From Polychytrium aggregatum (lineage: Eukaryota; Chytridiomycota; Chytridiomycetes; Polychytriales), in contig NW_026516277.1 in NCBI RefSeq assembly GCF_025602895.1, positions 159,051 through 223,050 of the forward strand: a stretch of 64,000 nucleotides of DNA, given 5' to 3'. The notes under the pieces are model-generated. The model made no database searches and had not been told where the DNA came from. It saw nothing but the letters and a program-made list of their open reading frames with translations. Positions 23,317 to 35,900 of this stretch are shown in pieces. Position 1 is the first letter of the stretch. Each line of letters starts with the position of its first letter. Both the position numbers and the translations under genes were made by a program.

Positions 23317-24460
23317 TTAGCAGTTGCTCTTGGCCTTGGTGTTCAGAATCAGCGCAACAATCAGCCCGTACAGACCCAGGACTTCGGCGAAGATAAGGAT
23401 CAACACCATCGCCACAAAGATACGTTGCTGATACATGTACGCTCGGACACACGCGTCTCCAACGACACCGATGGCGTAGCCCGCAGCGATGCCGGCAAAG
23501 CCGGTCGACAGGCCCGATGCCAAGTGCACCGCCGATGCAAAGAGCGAGTAGGGCTCCGTGGGACTGAGTGAGCTGGCCACCAAGACCGAGACAACGAGAC
23601 CGTAGACGGCAATGATACCTGTGTTTCGGCGTATAATCGTGGGGGAGTATCTGTGAGCGAGCCAGTTCATCCAACCAGAGATGCTGCGTGAATCGAAGCA
23701 AACTCCCCAGAGGCGGTCGCGCATCCAAGAGTGTCCAACCCGATGCTGGCTGTACTTGCGATGGGGATGCTAGCTGAGCACACTATTTCTCTCCAGTTCA
23801 GTGCGAGTTGGACTCCCAAAAGCCAGCAAAGCGCCCGCCTCTGGCGACCAGAGCGGGTCGACAGGAGCAGGAGCGGGCGAACGGGTCGCTCCCTCCCGCG
23901 ACCAACGAAATCGCTTGCTTACCGGCCATGACGACGGGGATCAGACACTTCATAACTCTGCATTCGAGACAAAGTCAGTCAACCCAAAAGCCTGGCGTCA
24001 AAGATACCCACCCATATCTGGTGGATATCTGGGGGGGGGGCAAGGAACTGTGTGCAAGGACGAGGCGGGGCTGCCGATGCGAGTCGCGCTATCAAAACCG
24101 CGATACTCCAAGCGATATGTGACTACGACCTTTGCCGAGCGAGGGCATTTTTATCGGCTGGTCTATGCGGCTCCTCACCGCAGCCATCACCACCGCCCGT
24201 CCACCCGGGCCGGTTGCCCAGTCGACCAAACACCACGCCCACTGAAGCATCTTCCGCGGTAACGCCGACCCCATTGCACGGCCGAGAAACAGGACTTACA
24301 GATCAGGCCGGAAGGTGCCTATTCCAGCGATGCCGACTCCGGCTTTTGCGGTGCCATAGGCCGCGCCGACGGCCGAGAGGATCATGGCCAAGCCGGCTCC
24401 GGCGAATCCAAAGAATGGAGCGAATGCAGGGCAATAGTCGGTTGGGAGTGATCCAGACAT
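23317..24460 (-). CDS. VMA3: V-type H+-ATPase proteolipid subunit c
   Basis: Three exons in transcript order: 24460-24300, 23957-23923, 23618-23317; 165 aa, the normal size for the 16-kDa proteolipid. It starts [19 protein letters not shown]. It continues with the first hairpin ([19 protein letters not shown]), then [29 protein letters not shown], the third helix [17 protein letters not shown], and the fourth helix [25 protein letters not shown]. That last helix carries the proton-carrying glutamate (about residue 144). Subunit c forms the rotating membrane ring of V0, which acidifies vacuole and endomembrane lumens. Exon 2 is only 35 nt. The gene faces SPC3 across a 347-bp divergent promoter region. 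Confidence 0.96.
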
Positions 24461-24807
24461 GGATGGTGCTTTCTGAGAACCGCGGCGGCGGGAGGAAGGC
24501 TAGATATTTGGTGGGTCTTGAGTTGATGCGACGTGGGGTCTGTGCTCGACGGCGGCCGGCGTATCTGTTCGGTGCGGTGCGGTGTATGCTGGTGCAGGTT
24601 GGATGTGGGTCGGCTGGCGAACAGCAACCGAGGCGGCCCTGGGTGCAAGGCGTTTCGCGGGATGCGGCTGGATCGAAGGCGGGCCGAGCCGGATCCAGCC
24701 TCGGGGTTCGGCGCCTTCCTCGTCATCGACCCGACCCAAGGAGGCAGCTACAGCGCCCTCCCAGCCCGGCCCTGATCCGCCATCTCCTCCAGCCAGCACC
24801 GACGGCC
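24461..24807. promoter_or_regulatory. Bidirectional promoter region VMA3 / SPC3
   Basis: 347 bp separate the two divergent ATGs, so both promoters and 5' leaders must share this stretch. No clear TATA box. A repeated GGTGCGGTGCGGTG stretch at 24570-24583 is the only obvious pattern. Regulatory role is positional inference. Confidence 0.5.
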
Positions 24808-26025
24808 ATGTACGGAATCCAGCAGCGAGCCAACAATGTATTTGCCACCTTCCTTTCGGTGGCCTTTGCGGTGGTTGCCATCGTCGCGGCAACGTCCGAG
24901 CTGATGCTGCGATGGACCCCAGCCCCCGAGATCAACGTCAGCGTCAACCATGTGCAGCTGTGAGTCGCCCTGTGTTTCTCCAGAGGATGGTCTCTTCAGA
25001 TGCGTCCGGCTGCAATCGGCAGGCAGCAATCCTCTTGGCTGGCCGCCTTTTTTTTTTTTCTGTCCAGCTCCATCGACGGGTCTGCCTCATCGGCGCATAT
25101 GTCCCCAACGCTCACTCCCGCTCTTGGACCTGGCGCCGCACGGCCTGGTGCACAGCAAAATCGGTCGGGACAGCTATTACTCGCCAAAGAGCGAGCAGCT
25201 GGCCACCCTTTCCTTCAACCTTGAGGCCGGTAAGCGTCCGGGCAAAGGCTGTTGATAAAAACACATCGATCCTGTCCTCTTCGATGCTCTTTCGCATGTA
25301 GCGCAATGTCCGCTGCCATGGTGCTGCCATGGTGCTGCCGACATCCAGAGTCGCATCAGTCCCGGCTCTTCCATCATGGGTGTGCAGGATCACTCTGGAA
25401 TGGACGCATTGGCTTCGAGCCAGACATGCTCAGACCAGTATTGTATTTTTAACAAGCCGCTGCGTCGCTGTTTTGTCGGTGTGTGGCATTTCAGATCTCA
25501 CCCCGCTCTTCAACTGGAACACCAAGCAAGTCTTTGCCTATCTGGTCGCGGAGTTTGACACCAAGGATTATGTAGGCCCGTGCATCAGTGATCTTTGACC
25601 GGGAGTCCTCCGGTGGCCAGAAAATGTGCTGAACGAGGTCCTCTCCGTAGTCCCCCAACCAGGTGACGATCTGGGACGATATCATCACAAGCAAGGAGGA
25701 TGCCTACATCAAGCTCAAAGACAAGAGACAGAAGTACAATCTGATTGCCCTGAACGATCGCATCGAGTGAGTTGATGCTCTCTGTGCGTTGCCATCAACT
25801 GCAGGGCGGATTCATTCTCAAGCACCGCGGGCAACGTCTGGGCTGACGATCTTGCCGCCGTTCCCGCCAAACAGAAACGCAAACGCAAGTCTGTCGCTGC
25901 ACTGGAATGTGAATCCGTACATGGGTCTGTTGTCCTGGAACCACGGCGGCCATACCAAGATTGATATGCGCAAGGCCCCTGCCAAGACCAAGCCCAAGGT
26001 CTCTAAGCCCTCCGGCAAGAAATAA
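24808..26025 (+). CDS. SPC3: Signal peptidase complex subunit 3
   Basis: Five exons: 24808-24959, 25156-25229, 25495-25571, 25663-25766, 25875-26025; 185 aa against about 180 in animals. A single N-terminal helix (about residues 9-34, NNVFATFLSVAFAVVAIVAA) anchors a luminal domain. Its hallmarks are LATLSFNLEADLTPLFNWNT, KQVFAYLVAEFDT, VTIWDDII, and LSLHWNVNPYMGLL near the end. Spc3/SPC22-23 is the essential non-catalytic subunit of the ER signal peptidase, holding the Sec11 catalytic subunit beside the translocon. The C-tail is Lys/Pro-rich (KTKPKVSKPSGKK). The start lies just before the helix, as in the family. Identity is firm; the 5' end of exon 2 could shift by a few codons. Confidence 0.92.
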
Positions 26026-26403
26026 GCAGACGGACCGTTGGATGCTGTTCGATGGAGATTGATGGCTGTCCCAGCCGAGTGAACTCGAACGCTACCTGGG
26101 ATGCTGTGACCTCAATTCGCTATCGACGGCACTCCCCGATGGCATGATAGCGAATACAACCGTTCAGCATCCGTGGACGATGATCAACATGCGCATCGCA
26201 ATCATGCTGCCGGCTACGTCCGCGGCGCCGCTCTGGGTTGGAAATCCGTCGATTGCAACGAATGTATATGATAGAAGCCAGGGTAGAGCCCTTGGGCAGT
26301 GACAATATGGGCAGTGATGGTGACGAGGACAGCGGCAATGCGCGGCTCGATGCAGGATGCATATCCAGCCACAGGTGACTGGCAGGGCAAGAGCGGCGTG
26401 TCT
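26026..26403. other. Convergent intergenic region
   Basis: About 380 bp between the stops of SPC3 and the transcription-factor-domain gene; no feature seen. Confidence 0.5.
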
Positions 26404-29375
26404 CTAAATGGGCATTGGCCCTGGGATCTTATCGAGAGGATGTCGCGGGACCCATGGACCAAGCGCTATACTCGCAAAGTAGCCGATTGGCGTGCGGTAC
26501 TCCAGCAATCGGCCGACCTTGAGCTTTGGGTCGATCGAGTCGTCCAGTCGCAGACGGGTCATTGGACGAGTGCAAAAATCGATCGCGTACGTTTCAAACT
26601 GCTTGATCAGTTGATGGATCACTGGAAACTGGAGCAGATGCTTGTCGATGCAGACGAGCGGCCACGCATAAAAGTAGCTCTCTGGATGCTCTCTTGGCGG
26701 CTCAAACAGCAGAGTAAGGGTCAAGACCTGTCGAGGAGCCAGAGATGAGTAAAGCCCAGATGACCACTACGCTCGCTCCATCATTTCGACATGGGTATTC
26801 ATCACATCCACCATGTGCGGATTGCGCTCTGTCGATGCCTCCCTTGATCTCCCCCTCCCTTCTCTGCATGGCTGTGTTGTCGACAAAGGCACATCTAGCG
26901 CTCTTACCATAACTACAACCGCGACATGCTTGTTTGGGAGGCAAACATACACCTTTGATGTTGGCTCCAGGGCACTCAAAATCATCATCAGTGTTCTCGC
27001 GCTCTTGGAGGCTTCAAGACACCGTCTGAGCGACGGCAGCGTATCTACAGTGGCATCAGGATAGAGCCAAAGTTCTGCCAGTACAATAGCAGACATCGGA
27101 ATCGATCCAAAGCGTTCAAGTAAGTCCGTGAGTTTCTTCAGTGCTATCGAAACACTCGCACTTGCGACGCTTTACCACGCACATCCGGGCTACATCCGGG
27201 CTACATCCGGGCTACATCCGTGACTGTGAATTGCCGGGCACAGAGTGTCCGAGAAAGACAGCCGCATGGATTTACCTTCGATCATGGCTGGGTAGTTCAC
27301 AAGCACAATAATGCCGTGAAAGAGGAGATTCCAATGCAGTATTTCGATGGCACCGATGCCAATCTCACGGCCGGTGAGCTTGAATGAGTTCGCCATGTCG
27401 CGCATCCACTCTGGCTGCTTGCCATACCAGTCCCATAGCTGCTGGGTCTGCTCCTGTTGCCAGATTCTGTACTCGGCGAGCAACGCAAGCTGTGCTTCAT
27501 ATTGGTCGCCATAGAGCTCGGGAGTAATAGGCCCACCGTTAAAGAGCGACAGGAACTCGAGCCCCTTTCGTTCAATCTGGAGAAATCTTAGCACATCGGC
27601 GGCAAAGTTTGGCAGCGAGGTGCTGGCGCTGGCGGGAATGATTTCAAGCAAGCTGAGATCAATACTGTCGTTGTACCAGATCATGTCATGCTTGGGAATC
27701 TCGGGCTTGAGCAGATTTGGGTCCTCGATTGAGAGCTGCCGCTGATGTCTGAATCCGTTGAAGAGGGTAAAGTAGGAGCACTGGTACCATGCTCGGCGGG
27801 CGAGCTCGGCCATTATCCAGTGCTGGTACCGGTACGAGGATGGACGGTCGAGGCCGATGTACTTGGCGGCGCGAACAGCCAGGTCGACGATCTGAAACTG
27901 GGAATCCACTTTGACCGCGGCACGTTCGTGCCAGGTCGAGAAGGGGCGTGTCAGCAACCAGGCTCAGACCCTCGGCTCAGACCCTCGGCTCAGACCCTCG
28001 GCTCCAGGAAGTGCAGGATACTTACGATCCTCGAACTCTGCGAAGTGCACGCCGACGCCGAGTTTGTGGGTTCGCCAGGCAAAGGCATTGATGTAGTCAG
28101 TTGATGTGGAATCGATCAGGGATGGGCTGTCGATAATACAGTGGCACTTTAAGCCTACGCACCGATGCCCCAATGGCTCATACTTACGTTTGGCATATCG
28201 GCTCAGCAGTATCAAGCTCTGCACCAACTCGATGCTCGGACTGTCCAAGGCTTTGTAGGTCAGGTCTCTGGCGTGAAAGTAATACGGCTTGATGATCTGA
28301 AGCTTCACAGGATCCGGGGCGACGGGCGCCAGTCCAAGAACGACTATTGAAAAGCGCAGAAAGTCTGGAAGTTGGTCCCACATCCTAAGAACTTGTGGCT
28401 TGTACAGAAGACCTGAGGGGAGGTAGTATCCAGTGACATTCTGGAATCGGGGAGAGCCGATGCAAGGCCGACGAGCCCGTCAGCGAAATTTGCGCGGGAA
28501 ACGAGGCGCTGTCGCCGTGGAATGCACCGGTCGGAGAATGCAAACCCAGGGCAGCAGCTAAAGGCGCAAGGACATACATCAAAGAACAGATGCACTGCTT
28601 CTTGAGCTACGTCAATAGGGATGACATGCTGGTTGTTGCCCGGCAGCCAGGGCGACCAGGTGTTGTTGAGGGGTATGCGGGTGCTGACAATTGCATTGGA
28701 TCCGACCAGCAGGCTGGATGGGCACAACAGGCCATCGTACGCAACAAGCGGGGACATGCTTGAAGACGTCGTCTCGCTTGAAGCCGAAAGTGTTGACGAC
28801 GAGTCGGAGTGCGCCGCGACTGACGAGACATCGGATTCGAAATGGTCGTTGTCTCCGAGCAGACACAGGGAGTCGGGGGCCTCGAACGGCTCCAGCAAAT
28901 CCTCTATTCCAGCGTCGTCTATCAAACGCTCGTGCAGGTCAAGGACCAGCTCCACAAACTCCGAGTTGGTGACAAATAGCTCGCTGCGATTGATGCAGCG
29001 GGTTTTCAGGAACATCAGCTTGGCCATCACACTCGTGCTGACCCATACTCTCCATAGATTCGAGGCTTTTGGTTTAGCTTCCGGATCCACAGCACCGGCT
29101 ACCTCCAGAAGCAGCTCGGCATTGGGGACGGCTGATGTTGCCGGATTATGCAGCCTTTTGGCTCGAGTGGCTGCGATGGCTGCAGGGGTGTAGCGGTACG
29201 ACAGGGTGGTGCAATTGACATTCTGAAAGCCCAGGAGGATGGAAAGCAGCCGATCGAGGTGCTCCGAGTAGCTTCGGTCTTGGCGCTGGGAATCGAATCT
29301 GGGCTTCTGCGACGGATGGAGGTTGAGCCGGTGTGGGGTTTGCTGGCGTCTCGGGGGCTTTTTGTCGTCGTTCAT
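26404..29375 (-). CDS. Fungal-specific transcription factor domain protein without a zinc cluster
   Basis: Six exons in transcript order: 29375-28578, 28440-28184, 28126-28026, 27908-27276, 27074-26953, 26727-26404; 744 aa. The N-terminal 240 residues are basic, then Ser/Asp-rich. The middle homology region follows: IDVAQEAVHLFFD, QLPDFLRFSIVVLGLA, PSIELVQSLILLSRYAKR, FQIVDLAVRAAKYIGLDRP, AELARRAWYQCSYFTLFNG, and later EILHWNLLFHGIIVLVNYPA with SLRRCLEASKSARTLM. This order matches the regulatory domain of fungal Zn2Cys6 activators. The six-cysteine DNA-binding cluster that should precede it is absent from the first exon and the 536 bp upstream. Either it was lost, or an exon beyond the neighbouring promoter was missed. 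Junctions 28183/28126 and 27908 have alternatives. Intron 27909-28025 holds a 13-bp tandem repeat. Confidence 0.78.
27961..28005 (+). repeat. 13-bp tandem repeat in transcription-factor gene intron
   Basis: GGCTCAGACCCTC occurs three times head to tail plus a partial copy, within the inferred intron 27909-28025. Confidence 0.85.
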
Positions 29376-29911
29376 GGACCCACAATGGAGGACGAATGCG
29401 TAGAAGAGCAAAGACGAGGGATGGTACGGACGAGTATGTCGCTCGTGATGAGGACGGGGCCGGTGCAGCGATGGCGATGCTTGGGCTGGACCGAGTCCAA
29501 GCAGACGGAGCCTGGGCGAGGTGCTGGCTGCGCCTTGGCGATGGACAGGGCGGTGTTCCTTCTCGCCGAGGCTGTGGCTCACACAGAGAGGCCCGGTCCA
29601 GCGCCAAGAAATCCCAAGCACTGACTCGGCCCCGGCGATATCCAACACACACCGCCAAGCGATATTGCCGAGCCTGTGGATATGCATCCAGGTCCCGCAT
29701 ACCCGCCACGCCAAGCGGAAAGCCTGGTTTATGGTGCCCAAGACAGCCATTGTGGAGGAGGGCAAGCAGCCGGCTCTCGGCCTGCCATTTCGGGCGAAAT
29801 GGCGGGATGCAATAGGAAATGGCCGCCAAGGACAGGCCCGGACCCAGACCCAGCCTGCGTTCGATCTGGCTGCTTCCTGCGGCTGCTCGTCTCCCCGGCA
29901 CCGCACCGACA
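29376..29911. promoter_or_regulatory. Divergent promoter region, transcription-factor gene / TOF1
   Basis: 536 bp between divergent start codons. Open frames cross it on both strands but none shows a zinc cluster or other domain. Regulatory role is inferred from position only. Confidence 0.45.
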
Positions 29912-32900
29912 ATGGACCTGTCCGATCTGTTTCCGGAGGACTACCTGCCCGAAGATCCGCTGCTCGAGAACAGAGTGCTATCGGTATGCTCGGCTCTTGG
30001 CGGCTTTGAAGACACCGACGCCGGAAAGGTCTACCGACCCGGAGATGAGGCCTTGGGTAAGCGCTGGCATCTCCCGGTCTGCAAAGTCGATGAAGGAGCA
30101 GCTTCACGCAGCCGAGCCAGCACCGGCGTCGCTTGCTGACAAAGCTCTGCTGTGTCGTTGAAAGAGTGCCTTCGAGATCTCAAGCGATACCTGCGACGAG
30201 ACGAATTGGCGAAGCGGCGAGTGGTTGCAACGGCACTCGGGCGCTGGCAGATTCTCAAGACAGACTTGATACCGCTCCTGCTGATCGACAAGCCGAATGA
30301 AAGCAAGGTCAACATGGCGATTGGTGAGTTTACATCGGAAATGGATTAAACTTGCACATTCCCTATGAAGTCGATGGTTGATGGTTGATGGTTGATGGTT
30401 GATGGTTGATGGTTGATGGTTGATGGTTGATGGTTGATGGTTGATGGTTGATGGTTGATGGTTGATGGTTGATGGTTGATGGTTGATGGTTGATGGTTGA
30501 TGGTTGATGGTTGATGGTTGATGACCGAATGGTCAATTACGTGGCTCGGCCCAGTCGAAATCTTGGTACCCATCACCTGGCCCTTGGAATCTGAAGATAT
30601 CGCCGACGCTCCGCTGCAAGTCAGCATTCTGAAAACCTACAAGGAGGCACTCGCTGATGTATCTGTACTTTCGAAGATCCTGAGCGAGTTGGTGATGCTG
30701 CTCAGCACGAATGTGCGGTAAGCACACGGCCTGTCACTGCCCAGAAGGACGCTTCCTGGGCCTGATATTTATCTTCGGACTTGGGTTTTCCAGAGAACGT
30801 AGCGAGCGAGATCAGGCCAAGATCCGCCTTGTGCTGCTCCTGATCCGGAACATCGTCGCTATCAAGGACTACCATGTGGGCATCACCGCCTCAACGGAAA
30901 TCCATCTAAGATCCAATGTCCAGGTACTGGTATTGACTGGGCGGTAGCGAACCTGCTGCTGCCTACTCCGCAGTCGATAGGCTACAAGACGCTTTGGTAT
31001 CCGGCCGGACATTCACACTCTCGCGGTGCTCTATATGACACAGGAACGCATGCTCATGGCCCTCCGCGAAAGTCGCATCATGGACTTTCTGGTCTCGATG
31101 GCCGGATCTTCGAACGAGCCCGAGTTTGTTCAATGGAATACACTCCTGCTCGAAATTTTTTTCCATATCTTTCTCGAGCGCAGTCCCGACGACATTCTTC
31201 GCTCAAGCGACCTTCCCGAGGTAGCAATCAGTGACCATGGACCATGTTGTCCTCGGGACACCTGCATCATCTGCAGTTAATCTGACCCAGGTCCGTATTG
31301 TACTGTTGTTTCAGGCCGCAGATGCCCCCCGAGGTGGAATGGCAAGCCAACAGGCGTTGCCAGCCCCCAAACCACCGAGCATCCTTGCGGATTTGGCCAG
31401 GAAGGAGGACGAAGAGCGAAAGCTGCAAGAGCGGCAGCTCAAGGCCTCGGGATTCCGTTCCCGCTTTGCCGGAACAGTCACAATCAACTCATCGGTATGC
31501 ATCGATTCGCATGATCGCAATGGCGTCGCATCTCATTTAATCGACAGGGCGAGTGGTCGTTGGCTGATGGCTCACGGCTGTGCATTGAACAGTCGAGCAC
31601 ACTTTTGAGGCGCTGTTTTGACCACCGCCGCGCCAACGCACTCACCTCCTTCTCGCCTGATGAGGTAGGATGGAAAGCGTATCAATATTCACAACGTCTC
31701 TCAAGCCATCACGTCGATCGGCGATGCACTCGATGCTGGAAAGAAGGAAAAGAGAAGGGTGTCCAAACGCAGGTACCAAGTACCGCAGGTAAGATGGCCG
31801 AGCCAGAGCCCATTATCATTGCCGCGACGAAGGGGCTTCCGATCAAACTTGGTGGTCTGTCATCGTATTGTGCTGTCTGCCCAACGGGCACCAATATATG
31901 CTCACAATTGTCCTCGCAACAGGATGAGTACAACCGAATTCGGCCGATTCACAGTCAGGAAGCGCGAACAATCTATCGAGATCTCGCTCAAGCATTCCTC
32001 GAGAGCGGATTCAACTGTAAGACTTTGTCGCAAAGTGCTGTGACGCCCTCAAAGCCGCTGCAGATCCTGTGATGAACGCAGATCGATCCTCATCTTGTCA
32101 TATATGCAGTTCTCGTCATGTCGGTCAAGAGAGAAATGGACATGGAGCGAAAGAAGATCCAGACGGAAGATTACCCACGCTTGATTTGGATCTGCTCCTT
32201 CTTTCTACGCACGATCAGCGGCCTGATGCAGGTGGGTATTCTGCTGCATTGCCACCTTATCTGTCGCTCATCCTTGGACGACGGTGATGTTTGGTAGCTA
32301 GCCTCAAGTGTGCTTCTGAGTGCGATATTAACGCACTGCAACCACAACTGTAGCAAAAAGAACGGCCCGGCGATAACGGCTCGCTCACCATCGATTTTGA
32401 CATGGTCTCGTCCATGGTCAACGTGCGTGGCCTGATGTTTCTTTTTCGATATATCAATCAGTATCAAGAAGACAAGGTATACCATCGAACCCACAGTGTA
32501 GTTCCAGCTGCAGTCGAGCAAACGACTCGACCGTCACTAATGGACACGCTTTTGTCTGTTCAGAAATGGACCGAAGTTAGTGTATGCTTGGGCTGTCTCC
32601 GGAGTATGGTATGTGTTTGATGGACGCAGAACCGGGTTGCAGCAATTGATCAACTGGGCAATCTCGTGGAACTGACGGCTCGCGGACAGTTCCAAGTGCT
32701 CGATCTTATGGCAAACAGCGAGAACAGCGAGTATCGGGAAGCATCCGAAGTGATCCAAAACAACCTTTACTACGAAGAATCGACAATCGACCTGATCATC
32801 GCGATGGTGAAAACCTACAAGGTTCAGAACGTTGGGTAGGTGTGCAGGAATATCAAAGCCCTCCCGCATCCATTCGGCGCTGTACCTGCACGATGACTAA

Positions 32901-35900
32901 TTCGGGACGACGACCCTAGATTCTTGCAGAATCTTATCGAAACGGTTCACATGTTGCTAAAGCTGATGGAGCGCTATTCAAAGTCAAACATCCTTCTGAT
33001 GAAAAAGAAGCGTCGGCAAAAGAAGCCAACCGAAAATCCGCCCCCGGAGCGGCGTGGTATGGCGAATATGTGGGGTGCGAGCTCGTGAGATCCAATCAAC
33101 CCGCCAACTCGCAGGCATGGACATCAGTGAGTTGGTAGGCGAGTATCCAACGGCATTTCATTCTGACGATTTTGCTCCTCAACAATCACAGACGACTCGG
33201 GCTCAGGCGAAGACGGCTCAGAGAACGAAGACCGACCCCGTTCTGATGAAACGGTTACTCGAGAACATCTTCAGCAGTTTGACAAGATCGAGATGGCAAG
33301 TATCCGCGACACCAGTCCAACTACGATAACTACCCCCACCCAGAGACTAATTGCACTCTATCTCCCGGCTACCAGGCTTTCGCGAACGAAAATGTGCTCT
33401 TTACATACTTTGACCTGCTCTCTCACTACGAAGACCTTGATTCCAAGTACATCCACATGTTGACATCGATGTTCCATCGTATTTTCGTCAAGTGCAAGGC
33501 AGAGGCCATCTTTTACAAGGTACGTCTGGTTTGGGCAGAGCACAAGCAATGTCCTTCGTGAGAGCATCAACGCTTGGGCATTGGTCTTTGCTTGATAGCT
33601 TTATCTCCCGCGCTTTGCCAAGTGGTCATGCCCCTCTGCTCTGTCGCCACCAACCTTCCTGCATCATTGCATTGGTTCGGCTCTTTGCTGTCCCACCGCC
33701 CACAAAGTACGCTAATCCATGGGCCCTGTAGCTTTCGAGGATGAATCTTTTCTACCATATTATGAACGAGCGCGCCAGCCTTCCCAACACCAAATTTCAT
33801 CGTGAGCTGCTCCAGTTCATCCAATATTGTATCGGTCGCTTCATGAAGCGATTCCGAGAATATCCTATGCTTTGTGTCGAGGTCAGTAAGCGGCAGCCCT
33901 TCACCATTGGCGGCGACTCATGAAATCACCATTGACCCGCCCGTTCTCTCGTAAATCGCATAGATGCTCTTCAGTAAGAACAAGACAGACTGCCGGCGGA
34001 TCGAGTACGGCGAATATGACGAAGACACGGTATGGAAATGCTGAATGACTTTGACCCTGTCGGAGTGCACATTTGGAACTTACGTTGCGACTCTGTCTGT
34101 CAAGATTACGGTGAACAGCGCAGATGTCATCAAGTAGGTTGATCTTGACATGGCCTTGTGCAGCAAGCCTCGTCAGTCTGTGCGAGTGAATCTCTGCTTT
34201 GATTCCGTACTAACGATATCGCCGGCACAGCGGCAACGACGAGATCGAAGTTCTTCCGGGGTAAGTTGGACCACGTTTTCAGTTACGCACGCCTATAAAA
34301 TGGGTGTGTCCTATGCTAACGTATCCCTACTTCTCAATGCACGATAATATGTAGTCTGACGCCCAGCCAACAAATCGGCGTTGCTGTGGGCCTATTGGCT
34401 GAGAAGCATCTGGCGGATCTGCAGTGGCTGATGGAGGTGAGCACTTTTGTTCTGATGGAATCGTTGATCCAGGCGAGAGGCACTCGATGGTTATTCGCGG
34501 CGTGAAGACAATACATACATGTTTTCCGCTTCCGGGCAAGGTGTTCCGATCGCCTGGGTCGGATCGCGACAGTATTACTGCATCATAGCTTCGCGCAGTT
34601 GTTTTAAGCATCGCTCCGCCGTGCTCTGATCAGGTCATGAAGGTCTCGGTGTCGTTGCGGAGAGAAAGCGCAATTAATCGCGTAATCGAAGATCAGGAAC
34701 AGCACGAAGATATCGACCAACGGTATCTGGAGCTCATGCAGGGCCTTGAAGCGGTACAGGAGATCCCTGTTGACTTTGGTACGTGCGACATCGACGGCTA
34801 TACGGTAAAGGAATTGATCAATCGTTTAGGCGGCTGCAGCTGAACACGGCGATTCACACACAGAAATTGATGCTCCGAACGAGGCCAAGGAAAATCTCCT
34901 GCTCTGTAACCAAGTCTTCCGTATGCTTCTCCGCCTGCTGAAGTTCGAGCTTCGAATCAGTAAGCGCTCCCAGCTACTCTGGCTCTACGCTATCAATCTC
35001 GGATGTTACATATGCTTCTCCGCAAGGGGGCAAAGCCTGAAGATGCTGACACATGCCGTTTACTTTCACAGCTGAAGGAGAACGCCAGCAATGGATTATC
35101 CCAGCATCCCTTGAAACAAGCACAATTGAATCCGACCGTCGGCTTATCCAACAGTTTATTGACGATCCACTGGATGAGGATGGCCGGCCACTCTCCGAGT
35201 TGGTGCGGAAGGTGAAGTCCAAGAAGCGCAAGATCCGCGCACCATCGGAGCGGAAGCGATCCCACAAGGACCTCGAGGCCGACAAACCCAAATTATCGGA
35301 TCAGGTGAGACGCGATTCTCGTGATGCGAGCAGCTTGATCGACCGCCGGCGCTCACTTACGACTCCAGTGTGGCTCAACACGGCTTCTGACGAACGCTCC
35401 TGTGCTCAATGCGCACAGTTCATTGTGGACTCGGACGAAGATGAAGAGCAGGACACGGTCTTCTTTGAGCGGGAGGAGATACTCCGACAGCAGACAGCCC
35501 AAGAACATGAGCGCCTCTCTCGTCCCCGCGATGACGAGTCGCTTATCATGAGCAAGCTCCATACCAACAAGAGAGCCGCTGAGCCAGTCGTCGAAGAGCA
35601 GCCGCAAGCCGTACGACGCGAGTCGAATGCGTCGGCAAGCTCTTCATCGATCTTCAGCTCCGACAGCTCCTCGGATGAGAACCAGCTGCCGACGTCCGCC
35701 AGCAAACGTGGCAGCGCCTCCAGCCGCCCGGACAATGGTGGTTCTCAGACAAAGAACTCGATGATGGTCGAAAGTGATGATGATGATGACGATGACGATG
35801 AACAAGAGTTCAACCAACTGCTGGCCCGTGGCCGTGCTGCTCTTCGCCGCAATGCAGTTCCTCGCGGAACGCCTCGAGCAAGGGATCGCAGCAACACCAG

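Noticed and set aside
29376-30107. Upstream extension of the transcription-factor reading frame to 30107
   Set aside because: It overlaps the TOF1 first exon antisense and contains no zinc cluster; the ATG at 29375 is preferred.
30373-30523. CRISPR-like array
   Set aside because: Seven-base units without spacers; a simple minisatellite in a eukaryotic intron.
30974-30996. Timeless-like peptide DRLQDAL directly after the NVQ exon end
   Set aside because: It is out of frame with the rest of the exon. The acceptor at 30980 gives a consistent phase, so the resemblance is coincidental.
31547-31664. Possible extra TOF1 exon between 31494 and 31669
   Set aside because: No donor gives a matching phase; joining 31494 directly to 31669 keeps frame and yields the conserved DGKRINIHN.
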